A DNA stretch of 64,000 nucleotides from CAVOXO01 sp963700425 (GTDB lineage Bacteria > Actinomycetota > Acidimicrobiia > Acidimicrobiales > Microtrichaceae): the NCBI GenBank assembly GCA_963700425.1, contig CAVOXO010000001.1, positions 1,240,001 through 1,304,000 of the forward strand. The letters are read 5' to 3'. Position 1 is the stretch's first letter; each line of letters opens with the position of its first letter. Shown one piece after another: positions 62,312 through 64,000 of the stretch. Under the pieces are notes generated by a model. It did not search any database. It saw only the letters and a list, made by a program, of their open reading frames with translations, and had not been told where the DNA came from. The translations under genes and the position numbers were made by a program.

Positions 62312-63171
62312 CACCCGAACCCGCGAAGCGGCAGGGCGCCGCGCTGGAGCCAGTTGTCCGACGGATAGCGGGCGGCCGGGTCGATCGTGTGGACCGTGTA
62401 GGCCCGGCGGGGCTTCTCCGAGCGGTTGGCATGGGAGAGGTGGGGAAGTCGGCCGTCGAGAACGATCAGGGTGCCCTTGCGTGCCTCGAGCGGCACCAGT
62501 GCGTCGGTGGGCAGCGGCGTCTCGTCGAGTACCTCGACGGTGGTGCCGTCGGCGTCGGTCGGACCGGCCCTGTGGAATCGGCGCCGGAGGGGTTGTCGAT
62601 GAGCGCCCGGCGCGGCCCACAGGGCTCCGTTGTCGACCGTGGCGTCGTCGATGGCGAACCAGAACCCGACGCAGCTGGCAGGGTCGGTCCACAGGAACGT
62701 GTCGTCGGTGTGGGCCGTGACCTCGCCGCCGACGCGTGGGGACTTGAAGATGAACATCGACTGGAGGAGGACGTGATGGCCGATGTCGAGATCGCGGGCC
62801 ACCGATGCGACGGCAGGCGACCGCGAGAAGTCGTCGAAGACGTCGTCGAGATCGTGGAGCGCATGGCCCAACTTGTTGACCGCGTCGTCCAGCCCGACGA
62901 TGAGCGCACCCTTGTCGTCGAGCGCGTCGGGTTCGAAGAACGGCCGGATCGTCCCACCCGAGGACAGGAAGTACTCGTCGGAGGTGCGGGTCTGGTCATC
63001 GGTGGTGAACACCGAGAGGCGATCCGGCGGCGCCGTGGCGGCGACGAGCTCAGCGGCCCTCCGCGCGAGGCGGTCACAGTCCTCTACCGTGACGAGATCG
63101 GGGATGACCACGACGCCGTCGCGCTCGAATCGGTCGCGAAGAGATCCCCGGGAGGACAGGGACGGGCTCAT
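62311..63171 (-). CDS. Phytanoyl-CoA dioxygenase (PhyH)-family oxygenase
   Basis: 286 residues from ATG 63171 (MSPSLSSRGSLRDRFERDGV). Fe(II)/2-oxoglutarate facial triad: TAHTDDTFLW (HxD) and a distal His in LPHLSHANRS. GLDDAVNKLGHALHDLDD precedes the core. Members hydroxylate diverse small molecules and eukaryotic relatives include PHYHD1, which this resembles in length. Flanked and coupled by short overlaps to the mutase and to thymidine phosphorylase. Confidence 0.8.
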   Translation of the reverse strand: MSPSLSSRGSLRDRFERDGVVVIPDLVTVEDCDRLARRAAELVAATAPPDRLSVFTTDDQTRTSDEYFLSSGGTIRPFFEPDALDDKGALIVGLDDAVNKLGHALHDLDDVFDDFSRSPAVASVARDLDIGHHVLLQSMFIFKSPRVGGEVTAHTDDTFLWTDPASCVGFWFAIDDATVDNGALWAAPGAHRQPLRRRFHRAGPTDADGTTVEVLDETPLPTDALVPLEARKGTLIVLDGRLPHLSHANRSEKPRRAYTVHTIDPAARYPSDNWLQRGALPLRGFG

Positions 63172-64000
63172 CGGTCGACCCGCTCGAGGATCGCGCTCCG
63201 AGCCTCGGGTGGGTCGTCGTCGATACGGAACGCCGAGCGCAGCCGGTCGAGCCCGTCGGCGAGGTGCGCTGCGTCGTCGGCGCGCAGCTCTGCGATCGGG
63301 TCGCCGACCGACACCTGGTCTCCGGCCACCCGGTGGAGCAGGACTCCGGCGCCTGGGGAGACGGGGTCCTCCTTGCGAGCCCGTCCCGCGCCGGCCTTCC
63401 ATGCCGCCTCGCCGACGGCGCGTGCATCAACGCGGGTGATCCATCCCGAGCGGTCGGCGCCGATCGTCTGGGATTCCTTCGCGACGGCTCGTGGGACGTC
63501 GAGGCGGCCGCCCTGGGCGGCGATCATCTGTTCCCACACCACCATCGCTCGCCCCGATGCCAGGACGTCGGCGGGGTCGTCGTGCCCGCCTCCCACTTCG
63601 ACCATGCGTCGGGCCAGAGCCACCGTCACCTCGATGAGATCGGGGGGCCCGCCACCCATGAGGCACTCGATCGACTCGTCGACCTCGAGCGCATTTCCCA
63701 CGGCCCGGCCCAGCGGTTGATCCATGTCGGTCAACAACGCGGAGGTCGTGACACCGTGAGCGAGCCCGAGACCCACCATGGTTGCCGCCAGCTCCCTGGC
63801 CTGATCGAGGGGCGGGAGAAATGCCCCCGACCCGACCTTGACGTCGAGGACCAGGGCGTCGGTACCCTCGGCGATCTTCTTCGACATGATGGAACTGGCG
63901 ATGAGGGGGATCGACTCCACCGTCGCGGTCACATCCCGCAGCGCGTACATCCGCCGATCGGCGGGAGCGAGATCGTCGGATGCGGCCGCGATCACGGCGC
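63168..64000 (-). CDS. deoA: Thymidine/pyrimidine-nucleoside phosphorylase, C-terminal part
   Basis: 277 residues, cut by the right edge of the window. RRMYALRDVTATVESIPLIA, SSIMSKKIAEGTDALVLDVK and VGSGAF are family signatures of the active-site region; LAHGVTTSALLTDMDQPLGR and the C-terminal PYNP domain (GAGVLLHRVAGDQVSVGDPI) follow. Splits thymidine or uridine with phosphate. The start is outside; the open frame reaches base 64,000. ATGA overlap with the PhyH gene on its 3' side. Confidence 0.93.
   Translation of the reverse strand, partial: AVIAAASDDLAPADRRMYALRDVTATVESIPLIASSIMSKKIAEGTDALVLDVKVGSGAFLPPLDQARELAATMVGLGLAHGVTTSALLTDMDQPLGRAVGNALEVDESIECLMGGGPPDLIEVTVALARRMVEVGGGHDDPADVLASGRAMVVWEQMIAAQGGRLDVPRAVAKESQTIGADRSGWITRVDARAVGEAAWKAGAGRARKEDPVSPGAGVLLHRVAGDQVSVGDPIAELRADDAAHLADGLDRLRSAFRIDDDPPEARSAILERVDR

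Overview
The window reads as chromosomal DNA of a very GC-rich actinobacterium. The inference is from high G/C third positions, frequent GTG starts, ATGA/GTGA stop-start couplings, actinobacterial-style proteins (DUF2510, DUF1918, MpaB/DUF2236, TfoX C-terminal-like) and a PHO-box-like GTTCAYC direct repeat. The core gene order (cmk, plsC, ispH, DUF512 radical SAM, der) would suit the class Acidimicrobiia, but I could not test this by database search.

Layout. (1) 1-9,842 is ordinary backbone: the end of cmk, plsC, a protein with a degenerate kinase domain, a small membrane protein, ispH, a secreted alpha/beta hydrolase, a NYN-domain protein, a PDZ/radical SAM protein, der, a SpoIIE-type phosphatase, two small ORFs and tRNA-Pro(GGG). 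(2) From 9,938 a tyrosine recombinase and an excisionase-like gene lie against the 3' end of that tRNA, marking an integration site. (3) About 11.5-43 kb is an accessory island of low coding density. It holds a complete IS3-family element next to an IS256-family remnant, a second IS256-family element with inverted ends, scraps of IS30 and IS110 transposases, and a set of mostly single-gene units: a fused etfBA, six secreted proteins or lipoproteins, an ADP-ribosylglycohydrolase-phosphatase fusion with a Cas4-like nuclease, two SDR/serine hydrolase enzymes, a universal stress protein, a methyltransferase, an orphan P27-type terminase small subunit and a 631-residue orphan. These units are separated by members of dispersed, degenerate repeat families (A, B, C and E below) that no standard feature type explains. 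(4) 43-64 kb returns to dense backbone: an ABM/hydrolase pair, an FAD oxidoreductase-DUF2071-SDR operon, a cytochrome P460-like lipoprotein, an EEP phosphatase, a CBS-DUF1918 protein, a PhoR/PhoP-like two-component system with PHO-box repeats, a membrane molybdopterin oxidoreductase operon, an MpaB oxygenase, a sterol-desaturase-like hydroxylase with its TetR regulator, an FHA-HTH protein, AMP nucleosidase, a phosphohexomutase, a PhyH oxygenase and the end of thymidine phosphorylase.

A caution governs the whole annotation. Many otherwise well-conserved genes (cmk, ispH, amn, the NYN gene, etfBA, DUF2071, the transposases) carry single frame breaks, often at short homopolymers. I take most of these to be residual indels in the assembly rather than real pseudogenes, and I give each such gene as one feature spanning the break.

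The most interesting signal is the repeat-bounded array of secreted-protein units in the island. It looks cassette-like in layout, but I do not find integron attC core sites, and its mechanism is unknown.
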